Source: Cladochytrium replicatum (taxonomy: Eukaryota; Chytridiomycota; Chytridiomycetes; Cladochytriales; Cladochytriaceae). Taken from it: a stretch of 64,000 bases of DNA. Within the stretch, counting starts at the first letter, position 1. Each line of letters begins with the position of its first letter. The translations under genes were made by a program, and so were the position numbers. The notes under the pieces were generated by a model. It saw nothing but the letters and a program-made list of their open reading frames with translations, had not been told where the DNA came from and ran no database searches. The stretch covers positions 310,001 to 374,000 of the forward strand of contig JAHLKD010000019.1 in assembly GCA_025526935.1 (NCBI GenBank). Direction: 5' to 3'. Below are positions 35,401 to 45,719 of the stretch, one piece after another.

Positions 35401-35658
35401 TCGTTTCACTTCTCCTTATGATTATCTCCAGTGGATTACTTGTGGGATGGAAAGGTTATCCCAGCTTTAGCTTCAGAACCTTGTCTGCATTGATTTGGAA
35501 TTGCCAGAAGGACACTTCCTTGTGCTGGAAAGTTCATGCTTTGGAAGTTCCACAGCATTAACGGGAAACCGTAGACACAAATGGTGGAAGCTGTTTAGTG
35601 GTTGAAGATCAAATTCATAGGATTTGACGCGCAAAGACTCAAAGACTCGGAGTTTCAG
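32479..35658. other. 3.2-kb stretch without a supported intact gene
   Basis: Many short frames occur on both strands, none with a recognisable domain. Minus-strand pieces at 33161-33538 (CPRCQRSRGRN) and 33911-34153, and plus-strand pieces at 34713-34916 (STIIAQSISSARLELKDLDEN) and 35110-35361, show some coding-like composition but are broken by stops. The pattern suits decayed mobile DNA, which I cannot classify. No terminal repeats were recognised by eye. Confidence 0.4.
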
Positions 35659-37796
35659 TTAATGAGGTCGGGCTGTTATTTCAAGGAGCAAGCCATCTCT
35701 TGGACCAGTAGTCACCGCAGTCTTGAAACAAGTGTCACTTAGGATTTGTTCGAGCAATTGAAAACACGTTTTACCTTTCCAAGTAGGTGTTGTCCGGGTA
35801 TGAGCCTGAATCTGAAGTGACGAATCAGTGCTGCCAAGACTGTCATGGCTTCAATAACCGCCATTTTGCGACCAATGCCTGGATGTTTTTTGGTTAACAA
35901 CGAACTGAGAAACACATTGAAAGGGCTGTAGTGAAACTTACAATTGTGAGGTCCATCACCAAATGGCAAGAATGAACCTGGGGCAGGCGCCTCGCTCCAA
36001 CGGGAAGGGTTGAAGGTTTTAGGGTCTTTCCAGTACCGTTCGTTGAAATGCAGTCCAACTATGTGAACGAGGAACATAGTGCTTGTCTGCTAGAAATTGT
36101 TAGATCAAATAGAGCACACTTAGTGGCATAAATACCCCTCCTTCGATTACATGTCCTGCAAGGTTGACATCTTTCTCGGGAATGTTCCTTGCGACAGCTG
36201 CAACGACAGGGTGGAATCTCTGCACCTCCTTGAAAAAGGATTCGAGCTTGGGGCACTGAGCTTGCAGAGCCTCAAATGCCGTCTCCGAAAGAGTGAGTTT
36301 GTCGACCACAGAAACAGAGTTGTAGAAAGCGTCAATCTCTGCCTCCAGCTCTTCAGCAAGATCCGGGTTGCGAGAGAGCTCAAGAAGGAACCACGTCATT
36401 GTGTTGGCAGTTGTGCTTGAAATACGCACATGTAAGAATTTCAAGATCGAGCGATATGAATTATACGTACTCTTGACCTGCAAGCATGAACCCAAGGAGC
36501 TCATCCACGATTTCCTGGTTGCTAAATCGGCTCTGCGGTTCCTGGTCAGTGATTTCAAGAGCAATCTCAAGAGAAACATTTCTCACGTTTCCATCCTCAT
36601 CTTTTGCCAGGAGGCGATCCATAACGTCCAATTCACGCTTGTCAGTTTCACCCTCGCCCTTTGCGTTCTTCTCGATGCGCTCAGCCAGCAGCCTCTCTAC
36701 ATATCCATAAACGTGCTGCCGAACTGCTTCCACATCGCTCTCCGCAAGACCAAACAACTTCCACATCGTTTTGGGGATACTTGAGCGACGGTACACGATC
36801 CCGAAAATCTGACCGAGATGCTTGAAGTCGGGTGAGGTCTCGTCGTTTTCGAGAATGTACTCTAGCGAGCCAAAGTCGGCACTAAATGCGACTTGGGCTC
36901 TACAATATCGAAAAGGGTTAGTTCAGTGAAATGAAACATCTAGATCCCTGATCCAAACTGACAGGACATCCAGAGTCAGACTTGATAAAATCGACATGAC
37001 TTCCAGGACCAACGGCTTGTCTTTTGCTTTTGCGGAAGCCACTTTGGCGTTGATTCCATCAACGAGAATTTTCGTGGCATTGTTGGTGACACCGAAAGTT
37101 CGTCTTAAGTGCGATGGACCAAAGCCTGGTTGAATCTATCGAGCGAAGGTTAAGACATCAACTGACATTGTTTTTGAATATCCACCATACCCCCTTACGA
37201 TGGTTCTTCCAGATGTCGTCTGTGCCCATCATGAACAATGCATCGGTGATCAATTTCCTGGCCAAGCAATATAAATTCAATGTGATTCATCTTCAGTTCA
37301 GTTGTTCGAATCCCTACCCATCCAGTTTTCGGAAGAACCCCGGACGAACCCCTTTGCTCAAAATGATCCTGGCTAACTCTGGATCTCCCGTAGTGACCAT
37401 CTGAACTCCGCTATAATTAACACGATAGCTCCACTATAAAGTTGTTCCCACCTTTCTTCCCAACACGAAGTTCTGAGTCAAAAGCACACCATCCTTGCTA
37501 CGTTCGACGAGAATGTTGTGACTGGCAATGTGATTCTCGCCGGTCTCAAGGTAGTTGAGATAGTTGAGAAACGACCCGAGAATGGGCAGTACAGGCGGAC
37601 CTGGGAATAATGGCTGCAGCGTTTGATATTGGCTACCTAAGATTTGGCACATACCTGGCAAAGTCGGGTGAGGCAAGTATTTAGTGGAGGCAAAGTTGCG
37701 CATGAAGAAAACTCTGAAAGCCTTGCTACGTAGCACAAGGACAAACAGAGTGATAACGGCTGCAAGAGCACCCAAGAGGAAAGAAATGAGGAACAT
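35659..37796 (-). CDS. Cytochrome P450 monooxygenase, copy B
   Basis: A close paralogue of copy A, on the opposite strand. It starts MFLISFLLGALAAVITLFVL (TM anchor), then MRNFASTKYLPHPTLPG and a GPPVLPILGSFLNYL exon. It continues to the I-helix region (QEIVDELLGFMLAGQE with TTANTMTWFLLEL), FFKEVQRFHPVV, IVGLHFNERYW, FNPSRW, and the haem loop FGDGPHN followed after an intron by the CIGRKMA-type continuation. The final exon after TTTCAAG reads TAVTTGPRDGLLLEI and stops at 35659. The K-helix ExxR and haem Cys are kept, so it is predicted functional. Intron positions match copy A where I could place them. Confidence 0.88.
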
Positions 37797-37950
37797 TTGT
37801 GGTTGGAAAATTTTAGCCATGCACAGCACGCAACTCTCCTTTGCCACCGAAACAATCCATAAACAACCGTCACCGTTCGAACGAATACTGATCTGCACCA
37901 AAGCATTCTCAATTCTGCCCTTTTTCCAAACGCTCATGCGTGAAAATGCC

Positions 37951-38309
37951 ATAATTTCTGACTGGACCGTCGTCTTTCTATGCAACAATGGTTTGGGGGA
38001 CGCTGAAGAGTTGAAGTCGTTGCCGATTCGGTTTCCGACTGTTCTTCATGTGATCAACACACATGGATGCTTTGCTCAACGACATGTGCACGGTCGAGCC
38101 CAGGTGATCATCGGGAGTTTAAACATACGCATATCAGACGCTGTGTCCATGAGTTGGATGTTTTGGCGAGAACTGCACCAGATTTGCGAATTAAAGTGGA
38201 GCATGATCCCAAACTATTTGTGATGCAGATGACCATGAAGTGGATCATGAACCTCACCGTAAATCCACTCGCGCCACGATACGAGAACGAAACTCAAAAA
38301 GAAGTTTAG
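37951..38309 (+). pseudogene. Fragment of 2-dehydropantoate 2-reductase (ketopantoate reductase)
   Basis: A plus-strand frame reads SDWTVVFLCNNGLGDAEEL and then FPTVLHVINTHGCFAQ..GRAQVIIGSLN, matching the middle of the ApbA/PanE family (VVLLQNGLG..E, THGA, G..VIG). About 60 bases later, in another frame, comes APDLRIKVEHDPKLF...MKWIMNLTVNPLA, matching the C-terminal K-x5-N-x3-NPL signature. The N-terminal NAD(P)-binding part is missing and the frame shifts, so this is a truncated pseudogene. It begins about 155 bases upstream of the divergent P450 copy B. Confidence 0.65.
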
Positions 38310-38599
38310 CATTCATTCTCATACTCGGCATTTGCTTGGATTCCTGCTGTTCGCTTTCCTTTCGCAAGTAGTGACTTTGCAATTTCTGCGTTCTCCTGCC
38401 CCAATAACCTTGGTAGAATTACAAGCAAATATTAGAAACAAAGCTTTCCAACTTTCTCTCCGTATGCCCGAAGAATTAGTTTTGAATCAATAGCAACCCG
38501 CCTTTGCTGTTTCCACCAAAACCCTCTCGTAAAGGACATGTGCATTGCTGGCTTCAAGTGCATCCAGAAATACCCCCGCTTTATCGCAGCTTTAACCTA
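38310..38599. other. Spacer between pseudogene fragments
   Basis: No coding potential recognised. It may include the lost tail of the reductase fragment. Confidence 0.35.
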
Positions 38600-39123
38600 C
38601 TAATCTGCCTCGGCTGGCTTTGTGAGGATGAGAACCTGAACATCCGTTTTCAAGTGCAGTGATCGCCGCTCGACTAACATTTCCTTGTACCGCCGCTGGA
38701 GCCGCCCGAAAGATGTGATATACCATAGCAATATAGAATCCCTGCTAAGCGACCGACTCCACGTATTGGAGTTCGTCCCAAATTGCCGCTCCTTTGAAAT
38801 TATCCTAGTGATCGTCCGTCTAAGCAACCTCCAGAACCCAGTCAACCAAGAGTAGTTGAGCCAGATCATCATCTCTGCATTAAGGCCGACGATGTCAATG
38901 TACTTCGATCTGGGAAAGATGCACTTATGCGCCGCTTCGCATATCAGCAAAAAGTATTTACCCAATGTTTCCAGCATACACCCATCCCTCACTGGCTTGC
39001 TGCAGCGCACGGGACACTCTAGCCCGAACTTCGTCGACAGAAGATTCAACCCAGAAGCCTTACCGTAGACTTCCCCGATCCTGTTGCACCAACAACAACG
39101 ATGTGCTTGGGGAAAGAAACCAT
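38600..39123 (-). CDS. P-loop nucleotide kinase-like protein, internally shortened (copy A)
   Basis: From an ATG at 39123 the protein starts MVSFPKHIVVVGATGSGKST, a complete Walker A loop. After an intron it reads SEGWVYAGNIG, then YIDIVGLNAEMMIWLNYSW, FWRLLRRTITR, SLSRDSILLWYITSF, and ends PAEAD. This is the pattern of the bacterial/fungal adenylate-kinase-like 'topology modulation' P-loop family (D-x-V-x-WLDYP, LLRRT, SRDSILLW). The segment that normally follows the P-loop (the nucleotide-monophosphate side, ending D-x-L-x-W) is absent; a GTAAGG..CTGCAG intron of 64 bases can splice around the gap in frame. It may be expressed in shortened form or may be a pseudogene. Confidence 0.6.
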
Positions 39124-39220
39124 TATTGTACTTTGCGACTCATTTTCGCTTGGATGGCCCAGTCACCCAATTCACAAATGAACACATCATGAATTGCACA
39201 TTTTCCGAGTCTTTGATTTG

Positions 39221-39640
39221 CTAAGTAACACAGTACGTTCGAATGCCGGCCGAAAATTGACTCCATATCTCAACGCAGCTCGATTCAAACAATCTTCTCC
39301 GGAACCCTGTCCACCACGAGTAATTGAGCCAGATCACCATGTCTGCATTGGTGCCAACGGCGTCGACTTTGCCTGAATTAGATTTCCGCTTTCAGCAAAC
39401 CTTGACGACAAATCAGCGAAAAAAAGGCTACCGAATTCCTGTGTACACCCATCCATCACCGGATTTTCTTCGTAGGAGGATTCAACACATTCCAGAGGAG
39501 ATCATCGCTTTCAATCCTCTGTGGACCAAGTGCATTGGATAGACTCTTGGCTAACTTTTATTCGTGCATATTCAATTTAAAACATCAAGTTTTGAATTCA
39601 ACCCTACCGTTGACTTTCCGAGCCTGCCGCACCAACCAGA
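39221..39640 (-). pseudogene. P-loop nucleotide kinase-like copy B, frameshifted in the P-loop
   Basis: A second copy of the same gene on the same strand. Its P-loop region reads NIVLVGAAGS and then loses one G of the GGSxGKST-coding sequence, breaking the frame exactly in Walker A. The middle exon missing from copy A is present here (SLSNALGPQRIESDDLLW). Then comes VDAVGTNADMVIWLNYSWWTGFRRRL and an early stop at 39221-39223. The C-terminal half found in copy A (SRDSILLW...) is absent. Confidence 0.6.
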
Positions 39641-40199
39641 ACGATGTTCTTTGCAGTATTCACAATTAAAATATGAATTTCAACCAACTGCAAGATCGCA
39701 GGCCAACCCCACACGTGCACATCCTTCATCATAGATCCGGCCACAGAACGAATGTCCTGAAGCGTCAGAAGCAAATCAGGCGATCTCTTACCTTGACGGT
39801 AAAAGATCTGGCAAGAAATGGGTCTGTTAACTGCAACCATCTGGTTGTTCAGCTTCGGTGTGGGCACAGCGCTGATCGTTACGGCGACGTTCGTGAGCTA
39901 GTTGGCTAACGAAGTTCTCCTCTACTAGATACCCACACACCAAAAATTACCAGGTAATGTTCAAGGATAATATTCTTTCGACATATTAACCGCTTCAAAT
40001 AAAGGTCCCCCCAGTGCTTCCCTTTTGTCGGATAATATGTTGGCTCGCAGGTGAACAGCTTTTTCATCGTTGTAGATCTCCGTTCGATGGAACAGATGAT
40101 AAGAAGGCTCTAGTGGATACAGATTCAATCAAATTGCTGCAATCTTGTTATTACAAGTTCAGTCCCTTGTTCTGTCGACAATCGTGGATTTTTTCAGCA

Positions 40200-40520
40200 C
40201 ATGCAAGTATTCGTACTTACAGGCGCCGTCCAAATCGCGATCGCAATAATACATTATCTTCAGGGTTAGTTACCACTCGAGCACATTGAGATGTCCGTTC
40301 TAGAAGGCAATAACACACGGAGGTGTCCGGTACAGGAGCTTTCACGACTTCCACCATAGCAGCAAATCAACGTGCCCGTTTCTGCACGCTGCTTCAATCG
40401 AGTTCTCGCTGTCGTGCCAAAGCTCTCTCACTCCATTTGAGGGCAAGGCCGCGCAAGTGCCAAAATTTGAGGACTTTGACGTGACAATTCTTGCTAGCTG
40501 TGAGTCTCTACTAGCTCTTG
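40200..40520 (-). pseudogene. Decayed 'WWK' repeat fragment
   Basis: Minus-strand reading gives ENSIEAACRNGHVDLLLWWKS, a stop, and after a short gap NGHLNVLEW, with frame breaks between them. These are two units of the ankyrin-like repeat family seen intact at 31360-32478. No start or full-length frame remains. Confidence 0.55.
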
Positions 40521-40752
40521 TGTGTTGAGCAGCATGGTCAAGTGTCTATTGATGGAGTGCCTGTTTACACTCCTCCTCACTCTGAACAAATGTAAAAGCA
40601 TAGGGAAATAAAAACTAAACATAGTGGTCTAAAGAATATATTGGCAATGAAGAATCATAGAGCAAAAGGGGAATTGAAGAACAATCATTGCCTTTTGCTA
40701 CAAAAGAATAAAAGCCCAATCATAGAATAAAATGCATATTGGCTCTCTCCCC

Positions 40753-41768
40753 TCAAGGAAACACAAGCAGTGTTGTCTTCATAGATAGTAGTCGGTCCAT
40801 TGAGGATCTTAAGAGGTAATGGTAAGTCTGTGTAAGCATAACTGTGAGAAATTCTCTGATCCAGATAATTTCCTTAGCTATGTCTGATAAAGCAAAAATT
40901 CTGAGTGCATAGTGGAGGTGGTAGGAATGTCCTGTTTCGTCGATCGCCAGGAGATAGTGAACTTCGTAAAACATTCCTTTAGGAACCTTAACGTAGATCT
41001 CGTAGTCAGTGTCTCCATAGAGGTAAGCAAGTACAATGTCCATAATAGGACACTCAACAGTAAATATAACAATTAGTGCAAGAATAATACGGTAGGTCGT
41101 AGAATCCATAACAGGTGAATAGGTATCTGACAAATCCAGCTCGTTGGTTGAATCCTTTTGGAACAAGGCGTGCCTTAAACCTAATAATGTTTCCATGATA
41201 ATCTCGTTTTGTAACAAAAACCCATTGGTTTGTTGGTACTTTCTGTACAGGGCTGCCAATTTGTCGTTTCAAGAGTTCTTCTTTCATCGCAGTGAGAGAT
41301 TCACGGTTTGCTGGATTCGGGTGAGGAAACGGAATCTGAGTGGGAATATGTCAGAGGTGAAGATGGTGGTAGTTGCAGTCTTAGGTATGGATGTAGTTCT
41401 GGGAAAGAAGATTCGTCAAAAGCACAGTCGGCAAAATGAGCAGTAAACACATAGCCTGTATATGGGACCAGGGCCTTGATAATTTTGGTGTATTCGCTCG
41501 ATGTAGATGGCTAGTGAGCAAATAAAGGAGGTTTTGTTCGAGCCAACAGAATGGAGACGCATTGGTGAACAAAGTGTCTTCGTAGGGGGTGAATTGAATT
41601 TGCTGAGTCCAGAGTGCCATCATTGTTGATGCCAAGGATGACCTTGTCTTTATCCAAAAATGAGCTGCGACCATGGGCGATGGCAATTTTCTCGATATTG
41701 GAGTGCCAGGTAATCCAGCTGGATCCATCAGTCTGCAGGATAATCTTCTTGCCCTTCAAGTTGGACAT
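40753..41768 (-). mobile_element. Degraded Ty1/copia retrotransposon (gag and pol remnants)
   Basis: Reading leftwards from 41768, a gag-like start (MSNLKGKKIILQTDGSSWITWHS) is followed by frame breaks. Then come reverse-transcriptase pieces: NQWVFVTKRDYHGN..RFKARLVPKGFNQRAGF, and in another frame SDTYSPVMDSTTYR, DIVLAYLYGDTDYEIYVKVP. A jump follows to an RNase H piece (SDIAKEIIWIREFLTVML). Protease, integrase and the YVDD active-site segment are missing, so the element is dead. No LTRs were recognised by eye. Confidence 0.8.
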
Positions 41769-42698
41769 GGATGATGGTGGATACTCTGTCGTGTTGGTTT
41801 TGGTTCAATGGGGGGCTGTTCTGCCTGTTGCTGTTTCGAGAAGTGCAGGGGCGATGTTGTCCTGCCAGTTTGGAGCTTGGTTGCCAATGAATTGGAGGAG
41901 TGGGGTGTTGAGATGGATTGGGAAAGTTAAAAGTTCCCAGGATCCACTGCGATACATGGAAGCTTTGAGAAATAGATGGATACTCGATTCTGGATCGTTT
42001 CTGTTTTCATGCTTTGATATTGTTTTTGCTCTTTCAGCATCTGCGGCACTTATTTCCATTGTACCGGCAGTTGTTTTGGTTTAATTACTTTGGTTGTTTT
42101 GTATCTTGTATTGAGAGTATCAGTATGAAAGTTTTTCTACAGTTGTAACCTTGGTGAATCATATTCATTACTACTACACGTCAACTGTCTGGAGAAGTCT
42201 TTAGAAAGACATCGAGCCTCTAACGAATCACCCCAACAACAGGTACAAACATAACCCAGCTCAATAGTGGGTGGTGCTGATAAGGTGTGAGTCTCCACCA
42301 GCTGCAGTGAGGTGTGTGGTCACGTGTGTATTGGCGTAATGCACATTTGAGATTAGTCGCAGTTTGACAGGCTCTCCACACCTTGACCAAGAAGCTTGAT
42401 CTTTCTCAAATCAAAATGCACTGATCTTTCTCAAACTAAAACGCACTCAGTTTGTTCTGACCAATGGATTGAATCGACCAACGGCGGTTCAATTACTGTA
42501 TATGTTTTGTATTGTGATTCACGTTGACCGCAAACAGAATAATATCAAAGTACACGGGACAAAGCATCAGCAAAGTGGGAAATATCATTGAGTTGATGTG
42601 ATGCAAAAACGAAAACTGCACTTTGTTGCCGCCCAACAACATCCCCAAACCTCCAAAAAGTGAATATGCCAAAAAGTGCGAGGTGCATTGCTGTTGCT
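41769..42698. other. Intergenic stretch between copia remnant and Cys-rich gene
   Basis: A plus-strand frame continues across 41614-42084 but is a shadow of decayed element sequence. From about 42100 to 42690 the DNA is AT-rich with no coding signal; the part next to 42699 is presumably the 3' UTR of the Cys-rich gene. Confidence 0.4.
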
Positions 42699-44834
42699 CT
42701 ATGCAATGACTCCGACAAACCCGCACCCTTGTTTACCAGCATCAAACGCTACCGCCGGGCCAGAGCAAAACCCTTTCGGCTTAGCACAGCATCCCGAAGC
42801 GCAATCAGCGTTCGCAATGCACTGTCCAGTGATGAACTGCTTCCCCTGACCATTGCCGACATTTCCGCCGCCAGGTGCGCTCGTATTGACCGTGACAGGC
42901 ACAGCGGTTGCCTCGGCTGCAGCAGTAGAGGTCTTTGTCTTCTTCTTTGTCTTCGCCGAGCCGTTGCCTCCACCAGAACCGCCGGAGACGAAACCGCAAC
43001 CCTGCTTGCCCTGCGCGAACGCAACAGCTGGGCCAGAGCAGATTCCACCGCCGTTCAACCTTGCGCAGCATGCCGAAGCGCAGTCAGCGTTGCTCAAGCA
43101 CGCGCCGGTGATGAACTGCTTTCCTTGTCCGTTGCCGACATTCTTCTCGCCTGCTGGGTCGGGTTTCAGACCACTTGACGAGCCGAGGTTGGCGGAGTTA
43201 GTGGGCTTCAGAGCAGCTTTTCGCGAGCGGGATTTAGCGGCGCCGCCAGCGGCACCTCCGTTTGCGACGAAACCGCAGCCTTGTTTACCTTGGGCGAAAG
43301 CGACGGCGGGCCCGGAGCAGATTCCGCCTCCGTTCAATCGCGCACAGCACGTTGATGCACAGTCCGCGTTGCTCAGGCATGCGCCGGTGATGAACTGCTC
43401 GCCTCGACCGTTGCCAATGTTCTTGTCGCCCGCGGGATCGGGTTTAAGAGCAGCTCCGGCCGCTCCACCGTTGTTAGTTGCAGGAGTGTCGTCATCGTCA
43501 TCGTCATCAGTACCATCATCGTCGTCACCATCGTCGTCGCTGCTACCGTTTCCCGATCCACCGTCGCCAGCTCCACCGTTACCAGCACCTGCGCCAGTTC
43601 CAACGAACCCACATCCCTGTTTGCCTTGAGCGAATGCTACAGCAGGACCCGAGCAGATACCACCACCGTTCAATCGAGCACAGCAGGTCGAAGCACAATC
43701 CGCGTTGCTCAAGCACGCACCGGTGATGAACTGTTTGCCCTGTCCGTTCCCGATGTTCTTGTCGCCGGCGGGGTCTGGTTTGAGACCTCCTCCTCCACCG
43801 CCGTTGTTACCGCCACTATTGTTACCGCCATTGTTGTTACCGCTGTTACCAGCTCCACCTCCGTTTCCAGCGCCAGTTCCAACAAATCCACAACCCTGTT
43901 TACCCTGCGCGAATGCCACAGCAGGACCCGAGCAGATCCCACCACCGTTCAATCGAGCACAGCAGGTCGAAGCACAATCCGCGTTGCTCAAGCACGCACC
44001 GGTGATGAACTGTTTGCCCTGTCCGTTCCCGATGTTCTTGTCGCCGGCGGGGTCGGGTTTGAGACCTCCTCCTCCACCGCCGTTGTTACCGCCACTATTG
44101 TTACCGCCATTGTTGTTACCGCTGTTACCAGCTCCACCTCCGTTTCCAGCGCCTGTTCCAACAAATCCACAACCCTGTTTACCCTGCGCGAATGCCACAG
44201 CAGGACCCGAGCATATACCAGCACCGTTCAATCGTGCACAGCAAGCCGAAGCACAGTCCGCATTGCTCAAGCATGCACCAGTAATAAATTGTTTGCCCTG
44301 TCCGTTTCCAATGTTTTTGTCTCCAGCGGGATCGGGTTTGAGCCCACCACCACCACCGCCTCCACCATTGTTTGCCGCGCCAGTTGGTGCAGGTGCAGGT
44401 GTGTCATCATCATCGTCATCGTCGTCATCGTCGTCATCGTTGTTACCGCCGCCGCCGTTGCCTCCATTGCCAGCTCCACCGGAAACGAATCCGCAGCCCT
44501 GCTTTCCCTGCGCGAACGCAACCGCGGGACCCGAGCAGATACCACCTCCGTTCAGCCTCGCGCAGCAAGCGGAGGCACAGTCAGCGTTGCTCAGACATGC
44601 TCCTATAACGAGGCATAAGAATCGAAACACGGCTGGCGAAATTGATTGTTTACCAGTGATGAATTGCTTCCCTTGGCCGTTTCCGACGTTCTTCTCGCCG
44701 GCTGGATCGGGTGTGAGTGGTGTTGCTGCTGCGTGTGCAGCGACTGCACGACAAGAGTCAGATCAATCGCAACAAGTAGCAATGGTTGCTTAGTACGTAC
44801 GGTATAGGAATATGGTTGCGGCTGTCACTCTCAT
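42699..44834 (-). CDS. Secreted protein with seven six-cysteine modules
   Basis: The predicted signal peptide comes from a tiny first exon starting at 44834 (MRVTAATIFLY), spliced by GTACGT...GTGCAG to LAAHAAATP. A second intron (GTAAAC...TTATAG) splits the first GKQFITG-ACLS. The mature protein has seven modules of the form GNGQGKQFITG-A-C-x4-D-C-AS-x-C-C-x6-7-C-SGPAVAFAQGKQG-C-GFV, six Cys each, separated by Gly/Asn or Asp-rich linkers. One linker carries a Lys/Arg-rich stretch. The module resembles a small family of fungal secreted proteins that includes biotrophy-associated proteins; there it usually occurs singly. The last module is the most divergent (GQCIANADCASGCC). A cell-surface or matrix role is inferred. 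Confidence 0.8.
43711..44268. repeat. Near-identical 279-bp tandem duplication inside the Cys-rich gene
   Basis: The sequence beginning aagcacgcaccggtgatgaa at 43711 recurs 279 bases later at 43990 with only a few differences, including synonymous ones and the same GGNN linker. The period is a whole number of codons (93 residues), that is, one cysteine module plus linker. This indicates a recent unit duplication. Confidence 0.85.
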
Positions 44835-45719
44835 TGTTTTGCCTGCCACTCCTTCCAGGCAGAGTGCCACCCTTTAATGGTTGTGGGGTTGGATACCTAC
44901 GTGATTCACAATATAGCCTGATTTGGAAAGGAGTGCCACACAACCAACGCCTCAGCCGTTGCGGCGGTGGATGCTGCGCGTGGCGTGGGAAACGTACCAG
45001 CGTGGGGTTGTGATCTGTGGAGCCGTGCGCGATCACATCACCACAGCTGGGATTGCCTGGGTGCCATAGGCGTATTCCCAGCGGGATATAATTCACCGGT
45101 GAATGGAATGCGACCTTGCGCAGTCATTGGTGGTGCCCACACTAAAACTTTCGTTGTGGTCGTACTGGTTTCACGCATTTCATCGGTTTCAGAGGTGATG
45201 TCATCCTTTGCCTACAGATCCACAGTAGGTTGTTCTTCAGCGGAAGCTGTTTGTAGTGGCTATACCGAACATGATACAGAAAACGATTTCTGTTGTATTC
45301 TACTCCACAAACCGAAACAAAAAATGATACGCGCCTTGCCAAGAAAACAGGAAGTGGTAATCGGCTAGTGCTAGCTAAAGTCAATGAGCACAACAGGTAA
45401 CAAAACGTAATCCTTTGCAAAATTTATATATATATCTGAGGTTCTCCGAAAATAAGCAGAAAGCAACATAAGTTTTCATGACCAAAAGCGTCACTCGAAT
45501 CTATAAAATGAAGGGAGCCCCTCTCCATGCAGCGAAATAAAAAGAAATCCAAAATAGAAAATGAGAGAGACATTGTTTGAGTGCTGCAAAAAAGGAAAAA
45601 GAGAAACATTATACGGAACACACTCGTTCAATGCTTCAAAATAATACTCCAAACCGCAAAAAGCCAAGCTTGGGCATCACAACCGCACCTTTGGAAACGG
45701 CCAAAAATCTACATCCAAA
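44835..45719. other. Intergenic region between two minus-strand surface-protein genes
   Basis: It includes the promoter side of the Cys-rich gene and the 3' side of the WSC gene. Short frames occur but no domain is visible. A TATATATATAT run at 45425-45434 is the only simple motif noticed. Confidence 0.45.

Noticed and set aside
37300-37335. A GTTCGAATCC sequence resembling a tRNA T-loop
   Set aside because: It lies inside the P450 copy B gene, and no acceptor stem, D-arm or anticodon arm pairs around it.
43626-44793. Long plus-strand frames (330 and 362 codons) opposite the Cys-module gene
   Set aside because: These are shadows of the tandem repeats. Composition is Pro/Leu or Thr/Ser low complexity, while the minus frame has conserved cysteines and a signal peptide.
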